Counted from the first letter of the stretch, positions 1-9,643 are shown. The stretch: DNA of 64,000 nucleotides from Sphingomonas sp. LC-1 (GCF_025371035.1 NZ_JANZXB010000001.1:310001-374000), one strand, 5' to 3'. Notes: generated by a model from the letters alone, not told the origin. Program-made: numbers and translations.

Positions 1-654
1 CTGGTGATGAAGCAGCCCGATCTGGGCACCGCGCTGATGATCTGCGCGGGCGGGGCGACGGTGATGTTCCTGGCGGGTGTGCCGTTACGCCTGTTCATCG
101 GGGGCGGCATCGCACTGGCGGTCGCCGCCCCGCTCGCGGTCAATTTCGTACTGCATGACTATCAACGCAACCGCGTGCTGATCTTCCTCGACCCCGAGAG
201 CGATCCGCTGGGCACCGGCTATCATATCAGCCAGTCCAAGATCGCGATCGGTTCGGGCGGCATCTGGGGCAAGGGATTCCTGAACGGCACTCAGAGCCAT
301 CTGGACTATCTGCCCGAGGGGCATACCGATTTCGTCTTTGCGACCATGGCGGAGGAATGGGGGCTGGTCGGCGGGTGCCTGCTGATCCTCGCCTTCCTAA
401 TGGTCATTCGCTGGGGGTTGAACGTGGCGCAGGCCGCGCCGAACCGGTTCGCGCGCCTGACGGCGGCGGGGCTGTCCACGACCATCTTCATCTATGTCAT
501 GGTCAATCTGATGATGGTGATGGGCCTCGCGCCGGTGGTCGGCATTCCCCTGCCGCTGGTCAGCTATGGCGGGTCGTCGCAGATGACGGTGTTATTGTGC
601 CTGGGCATCCTGATGGCCATCGACCGCGAAAACCGCCGCGCCGCGCGCTGGTAG
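1..654 (+). CDS. rodA: Rod shape-determining protein RodA, C-terminal part (5' end outside window)
   Basis: RodA is the SEDS-family peptidoglycan glycosyltransferase of the elongasome, an inner-membrane protein that polymerises lipid II during lateral wall growth. The frame is open from base 1, so the start lies upstream. Visible are the loop KQPDLGTALM near the start, then GSGGIWGKGFLNGTQS and YLPEGHTDFVFA, which is the RodA form of the SEDS signature (FtsW differs around GTQS), and several hydrophobic segments ending with a PLPLVSYGGSS block typical of the last transmembrane hairpin. About 217 residues remain of a usual length near 370. The penicillin-binding protein partner normally encoded just upstream is outside the window. 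Confidence 0.95.
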   Translation: MVMKQPDLGTALMICAGGATVMFLAGVPLRLFIGGGIALAVAAPLAVNFVLHDYQRNRVLIFLDPESDPLGTGYHISQSKIAIGSGGIWGKGFLNGTQSHLDYLPEGHTDFVFATMAEEWGLVGGCLLILAFLMVIRWGLNVAQAAPNRFARLTAAGLSTTIFIYVMVNLMMVMGLAPVVGIPLPLVSYGGSSQMTVLLCLGILMAIDRENRRAARW

Positions 655-768
655 CGCCGCATAATTTCGCAGGTGGGCGCAAAAACCATTTGCAAAGCCC
701 GACACGGATGCTAAAGGCGCGCCTCCCGATCACGAGGCAGGCCGGACGGCCAGGGCAGCGTGACGATC

Positions 769-844
<76 letters not shown>

Positions 845-921
845 GTTTCTCCGACGGCTCCGCAGCGATGCGGGGCCGTTGTGCTATGGGGCCGTCCGGC
901 CCCCAACGGGATAGATGATTG

Positions 922-1284
922 ATGGCAGGATATAAGGTTCCCGGTTTCGCCGATCGTGCATCGGCCTCGCGCGATGCCAAGGCGGCAGCGCTCGAAAAGT
1001 TGCGCAACAAGGCCGCGCCCGATCCGGCAGTGGTTGCCGCCCGCGCCGCCGCGCGCGCAGCCAAGGAAGCCGCCGAGGCCGAACGCCGCGCCGCGCACAA
1101 GGCTGCGATCGAGCAGGAAAAGGCCGCTCGCGAAGAAGCCCGCGCCAAGGCCCAAGCCGAGGCCGAAGCGGCCGCCGAAGCCGCTGCTGCCGCCGCACGC
1201 CCGCCGGTGGTCCCCACCGCCGCCGAACTGAAGGCGGCCCGTGACGCCCGCTACGCCGCGCGCAAGGCTCGCCAGGGCAAATGA
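922..1284 (+). CDS. DUF6481-like small Ala-rich charged protein
   Basis: A 120-residue protein of unknown role. It starts MAGYKVPGFADRA and continues as a long Ala/Glu/Lys/Arg-rich helix (roughly residues 15-95) likely to be a single extended coiled coil, with a basic end. The start and composition resemble the DUF6481 family of sphingomonads, recalled from memory and not searched. The ATG at 922 is chosen over the TTG at 919. Its stop overlaps the next start (ATGA at 1281-1284), so the two genes are probably translated together. Confidence 0.75.
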   Translation: MAGYKVPGFADRASASRDAKAAALEKLRNKAAPDPAVVAARAAARAAKEAAEAERRAAHKAAIEQEKAAREEARAKAQAEAEAAAEAAAAAARPPVVPTAAELKAARDARYAARKARQGK

Positions 1285-1952
1285 CCCCCCGCGAGCTGCT
1301 CGGCATTGCCGAAGTGCCGGGCGGCGAGCCCCTGCGGCTGTTCCGCCGGGGCAAGGACTTCATGATCGTGCTCGACCGCAACGAACTGATGAGCACGCGG
1401 ATGAGCGGCTCGGAAGTGGCGTTGGGCACAATGACCTGCGACCGGCTGGCGGGACGGCGTGCGCCGCATCTGCTGATCGGTGGCTATGGCATGGGCTTCA
1501 CCTTGCGCGCCGTCCTGGCGCGGCTGGGGGCGGATGCGCGGATCACCGTGGCGGAACTGGTGCCCGGCATCATCGAATGGGCGCGCGGGCCGATGGCGGC
1601 GCTGACCGACGGATGCTTGGACGACCCCCGCGTGACGCTCGCCATGGGCGATGTCGGCAACGCCATCTATGCGGGGCGCGGCCAGTATGACGCGATCCTG
1701 CTCGACGTGGACAATGGACCGGACGGGCTGACCCGGCCGGACAATGACGGGCTCTACTCGCTCCGGGGCCTGGAGGAAGCGCGCGTCGCGCTGCGCCCTG
1801 GCGGCGTGCTCGCCATCTGGTCCGCCGCGCCCGATCCGGTGTTCACTCGGCGGCTGTCTCGCGCGGGCTTCACCGTCGACGAGGTGAAGGTGCGTGCCCG
1901 CGAGAATGGCAAGGGCGCGACCCACACCATCTGGTTCGCGGTCCCGCGCTGA
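1281..1952 (+). CDS. Spermidine-synthase-like SAM-dependent methyltransferase fold protein
   Basis: A 223-residue soluble protein with the spermidine/spermine synthase Rossmann fold. LLIGGYGMGFTLRAVL (near residues 55-70) is the nucleotide-binding glycine loop, ITVAELVPGIIEWAR carries the acidic end of strand 2, and YDAILLDVDNGPDG is the catalytic-loop region. It lacks an N-terminal polyamine synthase domain, so a true aminopropyltransferase role is uncertain; an orphan methyltransferase or degenerate homologue is as likely. It overlaps the upstream DUF6481-like gene by 4 nt and ends just before a terminator hairpin. Confidence 0.85.
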   Translation: MTPRELLGIAEVPGGEPLRLFRRGKDFMIVLDRNELMSTRMSGSEVALGTMTCDRLAGRRAPHLLIGGYGMGFTLRAVLARLGADARITVAELVPGIIEWARGPMAALTDGCLDDPRVTLAMGDVGNAIYAGRGQYDAILLDVDNGPDGLTRPDNDGLYSLRGLEEARVALRPGGVLAIWSAAPDPVFTRRLSRAGFTVDEVKVRARENGKGATHTIWFAVPR

Positions 1953-1961
1953 AACCATTTC

Positions 1962-1985
1962 CCTCCCCTGCCCGTGCAGGGGAGG
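1962..1985. terminator. Bidirectional hairpin terminator between convergent genes
   Basis: Perfect 10-bp stem CCTCCCCTGC/GCAGGGGAGG with a CCGT loop, flanked by ATTTC on the left and AATTT on the right. It lies between the methyltransferase-like gene and the convergent DUF4169 gene. Confidence 0.7.
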
Positions 1986-1999
1986 AATTTAGGCCGATA

Positions 2000-2179
2000 C
2001 TAATCGTCCTCCCGCTTCGCGCCGTCCAATTCCCGGCGCAACCGTTCCTGCTCGGCGGCGTCGCGCTGCTTCTGTGCCTTGGTCCGACCGAAGCGCGCCC
2101 GGTTCTCGGTCGCCTGTTGCTCGGCGGCCTTGCGAACCAGACTTTTGCGGGCCTGGCGAAAGTTGATGATCTCGGCCAT
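2000..2179 (-). CDS. DUF4169 family protein
   Basis: A short gene of 59 residues reading MAEIINFRQARKS and then a strongly charged helix containing ENRARFGRTKAQK and ending LDGAKREDD. This arrangement (MAEI.N.R.ARK, then NRA.FGRTKA.K) is the hallmark of DUF4169, a small conserved alphaproteobacterial protein of unknown function. Its ATG shares one base with the stop of the upstream phospholipase-D-type gene (TGATG), so it is the last gene of that transcript. Confidence 0.85.
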   Translation of the reverse strand: MAEIINFRQARKSLVRKAAEQQATENRARFGRTKAQKQRDAAEQERLRRELDGAKREDD

Positions 2180-3633
2180 CAGCGCCGCCGCAACCGGCGG
2201 AACAGCCCCTTTCGGCTCGTGGAGGACTCGAACATCTCGTCCGGGCCTTCGGGATCGAGCACTTCATTGTCCGCGAGCCATTCCTCGACGCTGGACAGAT
2301 CGGGCGCTTCATAGGGACGCAGCGTCCGTCCCTCGGTGCCCCGCAGCGCCTCGACCGCCGCGATCAACGATCCGTTACGCTCGACCGCATCGTGCACCGT
2401 GGCGGGGGAAACGCCCAGATGCTCGGCCAACAGATCGTCGCGGATCGCCGCGATACGCTGCCCCGCCGCGCTGTCCGGCTCGACCGCGATGGCGAGGTCA
2501 CATTCGGTGTCCAACCGCATCGAGCGGTTGTTGAGGTTGGACGACCCCAGCCGGAACACGCGATCGTCCGCGATCAGGATCTTGGCATGGCAGTAGATCG
2601 GCTCCCCGCCCGCCGTGAACGGATGATAGAGTCGCAGCCGCCCATGCCGGTCCCGCCGCCGAAGCGCCTCGATCAGCCTTGCGCGCGCCGTGTCCATCGC
2701 GATCGGCTCCAGCCATCCTTGCGCGGTCAGCGGATTGATGATGACGAATTCAGGGCCATTCTCTTCGTCCAGCCGCCGGGCGATCGCCTCCGCTACCCGG
2801 CGCGACGCGAAATATTGGCTCTCGATATAGAGGTAGCGTTCGGCCCGAGCGATCTGGGCGAGGAACAGCGCCTCATTCTCATGCACGGGCGTCTGATCGT
2901 CCATCTCGGGCATGGTGCGCGCGATCGCCACCGGCTGGTCGATGAAATCGGGCTCGAGCCCCTCGGGCCAGCAGCTTGCACCCGGGACGGCAGGTGCCAT
3001 CGGCTTGCCCCCGGCGGCGTGCCACCGCGTCCGGAACAGCTCGCCCAGCGCCTGCGTCACGGGGCCCTCGACCGCGCTGATCGCGTCGTGCCACGGCTTG
3101 TAGGGCTGACCGCCCGGGCGCCTGCGCCGCGGATCATCGTCACGATGCTCGCGCGTGTCCCAGCGGTCACTGGTCATGTCGATGCCCCCGCAAAAGGCCA
3201 ATTGGTCGTCGATAATGACGATCTTCTGATGATGCGAGGCGGCGATCGGGTGATGGCCATCCAGCTTGGTATGGATGCGCTTGTGCGCCATCCACTTCAG
3301 GACCGTGAAGAAGGTTCGCCCCCGGAACAGCGACTTGATCGCGCCGGTGTCCCAGCGGAGCAGGTAAATCTCCAATTCCGGCTGGCGCTGCACCAGCGAG
3401 TAGATGAAGTCGCCCACCGTCTCGCCCGGCGCGTCGTCATGATCCAGGACGATGCGCGCGTCGAAGTCCCATCCGATCAGCAATATCTGCCGCCGCGCGT
3501 TCAGCATCGCACGGCGGGCCATGCGAAAATATCGCTCCGCATCGACGATGACCGCCATCCGGTCGGCCTGCTCGATCCGCCAGCATTCCTGTCCGACCTT
3601 AAACCTCGATCTCCCCGTTTGCGACCGCTTCAT
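2179..3633 (-). CDS. Phospholipase D-like / cardiolipin synthase family protein
   Basis: A 484-residue enzyme with two HKD motifs: SHHQKIVIIDD with a following GGIDMTSDRWD, and CHAKILIADD followed by GSSNLNNRSM with conserved Asn and Glu further on. Two HKD motifs in one chain form the active site of phosphatidyl transferases such as cardiolipin synthase, or of PLD hydrolases. No transmembrane segment precedes the first domain, unlike ClsA. The ATG at 3633 is chosen over one 24 nt upstream because GGAAGGGG sits 6-7 nt before it. It lies between cysA and DUF4169 and may be a separate unit from the sulfate operon. Confidence 0.88.
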   Translation of the reverse strand: MKRSQTGRSRFKVGQECWRIEQADRMAVIVDAERYFRMARRAMLNARRQILLIGWDFDARIVLDHDDAPGETVGDFIYSLVQRQPELEIYLLRWDTGAIKSLFRGRTFFTVLKWMAHKRIHTKLDGHHPIAASHHQKIVIIDDQLAFCGGIDMTSDRWDTREHRDDDPRRRRPGGQPYKPWHDAISAVEGPVTQALGELFRTRWHAAGGKPMAPAVPGASCWPEGLEPDFIDQPVAIARTMPEMDDQTPVHENEALFLAQIARAERYLYIESQYFASRRVAEAIARRLDEENGPEFVIINPLTAQGWLEPIAMDTARARLIEALRRRDRHGRLRLYHPFTAGGEPIYCHAKILIADDRVFRLGSSNLNNRSMRLDTECDLAIAVEPDSAAGQRIAAIRDDLLAEHLGVSPATVHDAVERNGSLIAAVEALRGTEGRTLRPYEAPDLSSVEEWLADNEVLDPEGPDEMFESSTSRKGLFRRLRRR

Positions 3634-3702
3634 GCCCGCCCCTTCCGGGGCTGGCAAACGGGCAAACGGTTGCGAGGACGAAATGGTCCGCCGATCCGGG
3701 CG

Positions 3703-4746
3703 TCAGGTCGTCGCGAAAATTCTGTAACGGGTGGGACGCAGCGACAGCCGCTCCCCCGTTTCGGCCCGCGTATCGACGGGCAGGTCGAAGGTCAGCGGCT
3801 CGGTCAGCCCGGTCATCTCGGCGGTGATGCGGCGCGACCGGCCGATCGGGCGGCTGGTCAGGACGGTCACGGCCAAGGCGTCGGTCGCATCCGCCCCGAT
3901 CGGCTCGACGTCGTGCGGGCGGATATGGAGTTCTCCCGCGCCCTGCCCGTTCGCTTCGTCGCGAAGCGTCGCCAGCCCCCGGCCGACGACCGCCAGGCCG
4001 TCGCCGCGCGTAACCGGCAGGCAGTTCGTCTCGCCGATGAAGGACGAGACGAAGGCGGTGGCCGGCTTGGCCTGAACCTCATGCGGGGTGCCGATCTGCT
4101 CGATCACGCCGCCACGCATGACGACGATCCTGTCGGCCAGTTCCAGCGCCTCTTCCTGGTCGTGCGTCACGAAGATCGAGGTCAGACCCGTTTCGTCATG
4201 AATACGCCGCAGCCAGCCGCGCAGATCCTTGCGCACCTGGGCGTCTAGCGCGCCGAAAGGCTCGTCCAACAGCAACAGGCGCGGCTCGATCGCCAGCGCG
4301 CGGGCCAGCGCCACGCGCTGACGCTGGCCGCCCGACAGTTGGGCCGGGTAGCGATCGCCGACATCGGGAAGCTGAATGAGCGCAAGCAGTTCCGCGACCT
4401 TGGCCGCGATCGCCCCCTTGGCGGGCCGATCGCGCCGCTTGCGCACCGTCAGGCCGAAGGCGATGTTCTGCGCCACCGTCATATGGCGGAACAGCGCATA
4501 GTTCTGGAACACGAAGCCGATCCGCCGCTCGGCCGCCGGGGTGCCGGTCATGTCCTGTCCCTCGAACAGGACATGACCCTCATCGGCGAAGTCCAACCCC
4601 GCGATGGTCCGCAACAGCGTCGTCTTGCCCGACCCCGACGGCCCCAGCAGCGCCAGAAACTCGCCCGGCCGTGTCTCCAGCGAGACCCGGTCCAGCGCGG
4701 TGAAGCCGCCGAAGCGGCGGGAGATATTGTCGACAGTGATGCTCAA
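3703..4746 (-). CDS. cysA: Sulfate/thiosulfate ABC transporter ATP-binding protein CysA
   Basis: The ATPase of the sulfate importer, about 347 residues. Walker A is GPSGSGKTT, the Q-loop is in FVFQNYALF, the ABC signature is LSGGQRQRV, Walker B is [12 protein letters not shown] and the switch histidine is in [10 protein letters not shown]-terminal TOBE-like domain follows (residues about 240-347). The most likely start is a TTG at 4746, which overlaps the cysW stop as TTGA, has GGGAG about 7 nt upstream and gives the family-typical start M-SITVDNI; an upstream start at 4782 is open but would overlap cysW by 40 nt. Last gene of the sulfate operon. Confidence 0.93.
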   Translation of the reverse strand: MSITVDNISRRFGGFTALDRVSLETRPGEFLALLGPSGSGKTTLLRTIAGLDFADEGHVLFEGQDMTGTPAAERRIGFVFQNYALFRHMTVAQNIAFGLTVRKRRDRPAKGAIAAKVAELLALIQLPDVGDRYPAQLSGGQRQRVALARALAIEPRLLLLDEPFGALDAQVRKDLRGWLRRIHDETGLTSIFVTHDQEEALELADRIVVMRGGVIEQIGTPHEVQAKPATAFVSSFIGETNCLPVTRGDGLAVVGRGLATLRDEANGQGAGELHIRPHDVEPIGADATDALAVTVLTSRPIGRSRRITAEMTGLTEPLTFDLPVDTRAETGERLSLRPTRYRIFATT

Positions 4747-5588
4747 TGCGCGGCTCCCGCCCGGTGGATGCCGAAACGCCATTCCAACACGGTCTTCACT
4801 CCCAGGGTCACCAGCGCGAGCGAGGCGAGCAGAGACGCCACCGCGAACGCGCCGACAAAGTCATATTCATTGTACAGGATTTCGACATGCAACGGCATGG
4901 TGTTGGTCAGCCCCCGGATATGCCCCGACACGACCGACACCGCGCCGAACTCGCCCATCGCACGGGCATTGCACAGCAGCACGCCATATAGCAGCCCCCA
5001 GCGAATATTGGGCAGGGTGACATGCCAGAAGGTCTGCCAGCCACTCGCGCCCAGTGATCGCGCCGCTTCTTCGTCGTCGCGTCCCTGTTCGGCCATCAGC
5101 GGGATCAGCTCGCGCGCGACGAAGGGAAAGGTGACGAAGACGGTCGCCAGCACGATGCCGGGCACCGCGAAGATGATCCGCACGCCATGTTCGGTCAGCC
5201 ACGGCCCCAGCCAGCCCTGCGCGCCGAACAACAGGACGAAGATCAGCCCCGACACCACCGGCGACACCGAAAAAGGCAAATCGATCAACGAGATGAGAAA
5301 GCTTTTTCCGCGAAAGTCGAACTTTGCGATCGCCCAGGAGGCAGCCACGCCGAACACCGCATTGACCGGCACCGCGATCGCCGCGACCAGCAGGGTCAAG
5401 CGGATCGCCGCCAGCGCGTCGGGATCGACGAGCGCTTCGAGGAAGACGCCCCACCCCTTCGCCAGCGCCCCCGCGAAGACCATGACCAGCGGCAGGAACA
5501 GGAACAGCGCCAGGAACAGGAACCCGACGCCGATCAGCGCCCGCCGCGCCCAGGGGCTTTCATGGGTTGTAGGATTGGAGCCGCTCAT
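4743..5588 (-). CDS. cysW: Sulfate ABC transporter permease CysW
   Basis: An inner-membrane permease of 281 residues with about six hydrophobic segments and a BPD_transp_1 coupling loop, seen as [19 protein letters not shown] (residues about 190-210). [16 protein letters not shown] and the loop separate it from CysT. The ATG at 5588 overlaps the cysT stop (ATGA), showing translational coupling. It pairs with CysT to form the sulfate channel. Confidence 0.93.
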   Translation of the reverse strand: MSGSNPTTHESPWARRALIGVGFLFLALFLFLPLVMVFAGALAKGWGVFLEALVDPDALAAIRLTLLVAAIAVPVNAVFGVAASWAIAKFDFRGKSFLISLIDLPFSVSPVVSGLIFVLLFGAQGWLGPWLTEHGVRIIFAVPGIVLATVFVTFPFVARELIPLMAEQGRDDEEAARSLGASGWQTFWHVTLPNIRWGLLYGVLLCNARAMGEFGAVSVVSGHIRGLTNTMPLHVEILYNEYDFVGAFAVASLLASLALVTLGVKTVLEWRFGIHRAGAAH

Positions 5589-6415
5589 CGCGTCCCCCGC
5601 TTGGCGCGCCACGCCTGGAGCAGATTGACGAACAACAGCATCGCAAAGGACAGGATCAGCATGACGCAGGCGATGGCCGTCGCGCCGTTATAGTCGAACT
5701 GTTCGAGCTGGGTGATGATCAGCAGCGGGGCGATCTCCGACTTGAAGGGCATGTTGCCCGCGATGAAGATGATCGAGCCATATTCGCCCACCCCGCGCGC
5801 GAAGGCCAGCGCGAAGCCGGTGAGCAGAGCGGGCGCGATGGCGGGCAGGATGATCCGGCGGAATGTCTGACCGCGCGTCGCGCCCAGCGTCGCGGCGGCC
5901 TCTTCCACGTCACGCCCCAGGTCCGCCAGCACCGGCTGAACCGAGCGAACAATGAAGGGCAAGCCTATGAAAACCAACGCGATCGTGACGCCCAGCGGGG
6001 TATAGGCGACCTTGATCCCCAGCGGTGCGAGCAACGATCCGATCCAGCCATTGTCCGAATAAAGCGATACCAGGGCGATACCCGCCACCGCCGTGGGCAG
6101 CGCGAAAGGCAGGTCCACCGCCGCGTCGATCAGCTTCTTGCCGGGAAATTCGTAGCGGACGAGGATCCATGCGATCAGCAGTCCGAACACCGCATTGACC
6201 GCCGCCGCCGCCAGCGCCGCGCCGAAGCTCAAGCGATAGGCGGCCAGCGCGCGCGGCGACAGCCCGACCTCGGCAAAGCCTTCCCAGCCCATGCCCGCCG
6301 CCCGGATGACGAGGGCCGACAGCGGCACGAGCACGACCAGCCCCAGCCAGAACAGGGTCATCCCCATGGTCAGGCCGAAGCCCGGCAGCGCCGAGCGGCG
6401 CTTCTTAGCTCTCAT
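5585..6415 (-). CDS. cysT: Sulfate ABC transporter permease CysT (CysU)
   Basis: The second permease, 276 residues, with six predicted membrane segments, the family block DLPFALPTAVAGIAL and coupling loop VEEAAATLGATRGQTFRR. The ATG at 6415 lies 4 nt past the stop of the binding-protein gene; upstream in-frame ATGs would overlap that gene and are rejected. Gene order binding protein-cysT-cysW-cysA is the standard sulfate operon. Confidence 0.93.
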   Translation of the reverse strand: MRAKKRRSALPGFGLTMGMTLFWLGLVVLVPLSALVIRAAGMGWEGFAEVGLSPRALAAYRLSFGAALAAAAVNAVFGLLIAWILVRYEFPGKKLIDAAVDLPFALPTAVAGIALVSLYSDNGWIGSLLAPLGIKVAYTPLGVTIALVFIGLPFIVRSVQPVLADLGRDVEEAAATLGATRGQTFRRIILPAIAPALLTGFALAFARGVGEYGSIIFIAGNMPFKSEIAPLLIITQLEQFDYNGATAIACVMLILSFAMLLFVNLLQAWRAKRGTR

Positions 6416-6419
6416 GCGA

Positions 6420-7454
6420 TCAGCGCCGCTTTCCGCCGGCATAGATGGCGTCGAACACGCCGCCATCCGCGAAGAACCGCTTCTGCGCCGCGCCCCAGCC
6501 GCCGAAATCGCGGATCGTCACCATGTCCAGCTTGGGGAAGGTTGCGGCATATTTCGCCAGCACCGCCTGGTCACGCGGGCGATAGAAATTGCGCGCGACG
6601 ATCTCCTGCCCCTCGGGCGTGTAGAGGAATTTGAGATATTCGGTCGCGACCTGCTCGGTCCCATGCGCCTTGGCATTGGCATCGACCACCGCGACCGGCG
6701 GCTCGGCCAGGATCGAGATGGAAGGCACGACGATGTCGAACTTGCCCGCGCCCAGTTCCTTCTCGGACAACAAAGCCTCATTCTCCCAGGCGATCAGCAC
6801 ATCGCCCAGGCCGCGCTCGACAAAGGTCGTGGTCGCGCCGCGCGCGCCCGAATCCAGCACCGGCACATGACCGTACAGCTCGGCGACATATTTCTGCGCC
6901 GCCGCGTCCGATCCGCCCCCGGCCTTCTTGCCATAGGCCCAGGCGGCGAGGAAATTCCACCGCGCGCCGCCGCTGGTCTTGGGACTGGGGGTGATGACCT
7001 GCACGCCCGGCTTCACCAGATCGGCCCAGTCGCGAATGCCCTTGGGATTGCCCTTGCGGACCAGGAACACGATGGTCGAGGTATAGGGCGCGCTATTGTC
7101 CGGCAGACGGGTCTGCCAATCGGCCGGAAGCAGCTTGGCCCGCTCGGCAATCGCGTCGATGTCATAGGCGAGCGCCAGCGTCACCACGTCCGCCGACAGC
7201 CCGTCGATCACCGAGCGCGACTGCTTGCCCGATCCGCCATGACTCATGCGGAACGACACGGTCTGGCCGGTCTTGGCCTGCCACTGTTTGGCGAAGGCGG
7301 CGTTGACGTCCTTGTAGAGTTCGCGCGTCGGATCATAGCTGACGTTCAGCAGCTCAACCGAGCCCTTGCCGCCGCTGCCGCTGCCCGAACAGCCGGACAG
7401 GCCGATCGCCCCGATCATCAATGCGGCAAAGGCTGCCAGAAATGGTGCTCGCAT
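6420..7454 (-). CDS. Sulfate-binding lipoprotein of the sulfate ABC transporter (Sbp/CysP)
   Basis: A 344-residue solute-binding protein. [22 protein letters not shown] is a lipoprotein signal with lipobox LSGC, so it is probably tethered to a membrane facing the periplasm. The mature protein starts with the family signature [17 protein letters not shown]. It also has the [13 protein letters not shown] and [15 protein letters not shown] blocks that line the sulfate-binding site. AGGGACAGG about 6 nt before ATG 7454 decides the start over an open frame reaching 7535. First gene of the operon; a small inverted repeat lies upstream. Sbp and CysP cannot be told apart with certainty from sequence alone. 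Confidence 0.92.
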   Translation of the reverse strand: MRAPFLAAFAALMIGAIGLSGCSGSGSGGKGSVELLNVSYDPTRELYKDVNAAFAKQWQAKTGQTVSFRMSHGGSGKQSRSVIDGLSADVVTLALAYDIDAIAERAKLLPADWQTRLPDNSAPYTSTIVFLVRKGNPKGIRDWADLVKPGVQVITPSPKTSGGARWNFLAAWAYGKKAGGGSDAAAQKYVAELYGHVPVLDSGARGATTTFVERGLGDVLIAWENEALLSEKELGAGKFDIVVPSISILAEPPVAVVDANAKAHGTEQVATEYLKFLYTPEGQEIVARNFYRPRDQAVLAKYAATFPKLDMVTIRDFGGWGAAQKRFFADGGVFDAIYAGGKRR

Positions 7455-7485
7455 GTGGACCTGTCCCTTTCGTTTCGGCGCGTAA

Positions 7486-7508
7486 CCTATCTCGATCCCC
7501 CCGATAGG
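7486..7508. promoter_or_regulatory. Inverted repeat upstream of the sulfate operon
   Basis: CCTATC and GATAGG arms 11 nt apart, 32 nt before the start of the sulfate-binding protein gene. It could be an operator or a small leader hairpin; no clear CysB-type site can be assigned. Confidence 0.3.
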
Positions 7509-7658
7509 AAATGCCGGAAAGCTTGGGACGCACAAAGCCCTGCTTTTGCTCCCTCGATCCCGGCATAAGGCCGGTTGAGCCGCCTACGGCCTTGCATCAC
7601 CGACGGACAAGGCCGATCTCCCGCCCGCATATTCCCATGTCTTTCGGAAAGGACACCC

Positions 7659-9098
7659 ATGACCGCCCCGCAATTCGACGTGAAAACCGGACTTTATATC
7701 GGCGGCGAGTGGTTGGGCTCCGAAGGGCGCGACACGCAGGCGGTGTTGAACCCCGCGACCGGCCAGCCGCTGGGCGATCTGCCGCTCGCCACCACCGCCG
7801 ACATGGACCGCGCGCTGGAGGCTGCCGCGCGCGGCTTCGAGCAATGGCGAAAAGTCGCGCCGCAGGAGCGCGCCGCCGTCCTTCATCGCACCGCCGCACT
7901 GGTTCGCGAGCGCGCCGAGGAACTGGCCCGACTCGCCACGCTGGAGGAAGGCAAGCCGATCGTCGAGGCGCGGGGCGAAGTCGCTGCGACCGCCGCCCTT
8001 CTCGACTTCCATGCGGGCGAGGCGGTGCGCATCTATGGTCGCGTCCTGCCGCGTCCTACCGGCACCCGCTCGCTCGTGCTGCAACAGCCCGTCGGTCCGG
8101 TCGCGGCCTTCTGCGCCTGGAACTTCCCGGTGATGAACCCGGTGCGCAAGATTTCGCCTGCTATTGCGGCTGGCTGCTCGGTCATCTTGAAGCCCAGCGA
8201 GGAAACCCCCGCCAGCGCCATCGCGATCATGCGCTGCTTTCAGGATGCGGGCCTGCCCGGCGACGTCGCGCAGCTCGTCTTCGGCGTGCCCGACGCGGTG
8301 TCTCGTCACCTGCTCGCCTCGCCCGTCACCCGCAAGCTCAGCTTCACCGGATCGGTACCGGTCGGCAAGCATCTCCTTAAGCTGGCCGCTGACACGGTGA
8401 TGAAGTCGACCATGGAGCTGGGCGGTCACGGCCCGGTGCTGGTCTTCGACGATTGCGACCTGGACAAGACGCTCGACATCCTCGTCACCCACAAGTTCCG
8501 CAATGCGGGACAGGTCTGTGTCGCGCCCACGCGCTTCCATGTGCAGGAGGGCATCTATGAACGCTTCGCCAAGGGTTTCGCCGAACGCGCCGCCGCGCTG
8601 AAGATCGGTGATGGCCTGTCGTCGGACACGCAGATGGGCCCGATGGCCAATCCCCGCCGCCCCGAAGCCATCGGCGCGATGATTGAGGATGCGGTGAAGA
8701 GCGGCGCGCGGATGCTGACCGGCGGCGAGGCCAAGGGCGGTGACGGCTTCTTCTTCTCTCCCACCGTGCTGGCGGACGTGTCGCTCGACGCCAAGGCGAT
8801 GAACGAGGAGCCGTTCGGCCCGATCGCGCTGATCCGCCCCTTCGCCACCACCGAGGATGCGATTGCGGAAGCCAACCGCCTGCCCTTCGGTCTGGGCGCC
8901 TATTGCTTCACCGAAAATGGTCGCCGCCAGAATCAGCTCGGCGACGAGATCGAGGCGGGCATGGTCGCGATCAACACCGTTCGGCTGAGCTGGGGCGATG
9001 CCCCCTTCGGCGGGGTCAAGGAAAGCGGTTACGGCTCGGAAGACGGGCCTGAGGGCATCGCCAACCATATGGTCACCAAGTCGGTCCATATCGCCTGA
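7659..9098 (+). CDS. NAD(P)-dependent aldehyde dehydrogenase (succinate-semialdehyde dehydrogenase-like)
   Basis: A 479-residue aldehyde dehydrogenase. FTGSVPVGKHL is the cofactor-binding turn, MELGGHGPVLVFDD holds the general-base Glu, and NAGQVCVAPTRFHV contains the catalytic Cys. The motif EEPFGPIALI near residue 385 is also conserved. Overall layout (GGEW start, NPATGQ, WNFPVMNPVRKISPAIAAG) is closest to the GabD/SSADH-type subfamily, but substrate is not certain. The ATG at 7659 has GGAAAGGA just upstream. A terminator hairpin follows the gene. Confidence 0.9.
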   Translation: MTAPQFDVKTGLYIGGEWLGSEGRDTQAVLNPATGQPLGDLPLATTADMDRALEAAARGFEQWRKVAPQERAAVLHRTAALVRERAEELARLATLEEGKPIVEARGEVAATAALLDFHAGEAVRIYGRVLPRPTGTRSLVLQQPVGPVAAFCAWNFPVMNPVRKISPAIAAGCSVILKPSEETPASAIAIMRCFQDAGLPGDVAQLVFGVPDAVSRHLLASPVTRKLSFTGSVPVGKHLLKLAADTVMKSTMELGGHGPVLVFDDCDLDKTLDILVTHKFRNAGQVCVAPTRFHVQEGIYERFAKGFAERAAALKIGDGLSSDTQMGPMANPRRPEAIGAMIEDAVKSGARMLTGGEAKGGDGFFFSPTVLADVSLDAKAMNEEPFGPIALIRPFATTEDAIAEANRLPFGLGAYCFTENGRRQNQLGDEIEAGMVAINTVRLSWGDAPFGGVKESGYGSEDGPEGIANHMVTKSVHIA

Positions 9099-9135
9099 CG
9101 CCATCCCCCCATCGCCAGGCTGGTGCCCGGCGCCC

Positions 9136-9160
9136 CCTCCCCAAGCCGCGCTTGGGGAGG
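9136..9160. terminator. Hairpin terminator between convergent genes
   Basis: Perfect 11-bp stem CCTCCCCAAGC/GCTTGGGGAGG with a 3-nt loop. It lies between the aldehyde dehydrogenase and the convergent HxlR regulator. Confidence 0.65.
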
Positions 9161-9166
9161 ATGGGC

Positions 9167-9592
9167 TCAGTCCCGCGCGCGATAGGCGGCGCGGGCGGCC
9201 TCCACCTCGGGCTGATGCGTATCCGCCCAGCGAATCAGCCCGCGCATCGGTTCCAGGAACGACCGGCCCAATGGGGTCAGCCGATATTCGACGCGTGGCG
9301 GCACCTCGGGATAGACGGTCCGCGCGACGAACCCATCCTCCTCCAGCCGCCGCAGCGTGCGCGACAGCATCTGCTTTGACACGTCCCCGATCCGGCGCAG
9401 CAGCACGTTGAACCGCAACGTCTCGGGCTCCAGCGCGGCGAGCACCAACAGGCTCCATTGATCGCCGATCCGGTCGAGCACCTCGCGGATCGGGCACCCC
9501 CCATCGCTGGTCCGCGCGAAGGACGGGACGGTCACTTCGCCGTGACCTTGTCCCTCCAAAATGACGTCTTGTGCGGGTGACAGGCTCTGCAT
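9167..9592 (-). CDS. HxlR-family winged-helix transcriptional regulator
   Basis: A 141-residue DNA-binding protein. GGCPIREVLDRIGDQWSLLV is the HxlR family start of the winged helix, with the Cys often used for redox or electrophile sensing. RFNVLLRRIGDVSKQMLSRTL is the recognition helix region and YRLTPLGRSF the wing end. HxlR proteins commonly control an adjacent divergent oxidoreductase in response to reactive aldehydes or quinones; here the divergent neighbour is an NAD(P)-binding reductase and a palindrome lies between them. Start ATG 9592. Confidence 0.9.
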   Translation of the reverse strand: MQSLSPAQDVILEGQGHGEVTVPSFARTSDGGCPIREVLDRIGDQWSLLVLAALEPETLRFNVLLRRIGDVSKQMLSRTLRRLEEDGFVARTVYPEVPPRVEYRLTPLGRSFLEPMRGLIRWADTHQPEVEAARAAYRARD

Positions 9593-9600
9593 AGCTCCAC

Positions 9601-9617
9601 GGTCTACAAAGTGGACC
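9601..9617. promoter_or_regulatory. Probable HxlR operator
   Basis: GGTCTACAAAGTGGACC is a near-perfect palindrome (GGTCyAC-N3-GTrGACC), 8 nt before the regulator start and 26 nt before the reductase start. Position and symmetry suit a shared operator for both genes. Confidence 0.55.
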
Positions 9618-9643
9618 AAGGCGTCAACAGGAAAGGAACGCTC

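Noticed and set aside
3661-3674. GGCAAACGGTTGC in host DNA as an integrase arm site
   Set aside because: It lacks the T of TGCAAACGGT and lies far from the att sites, between two host genes.
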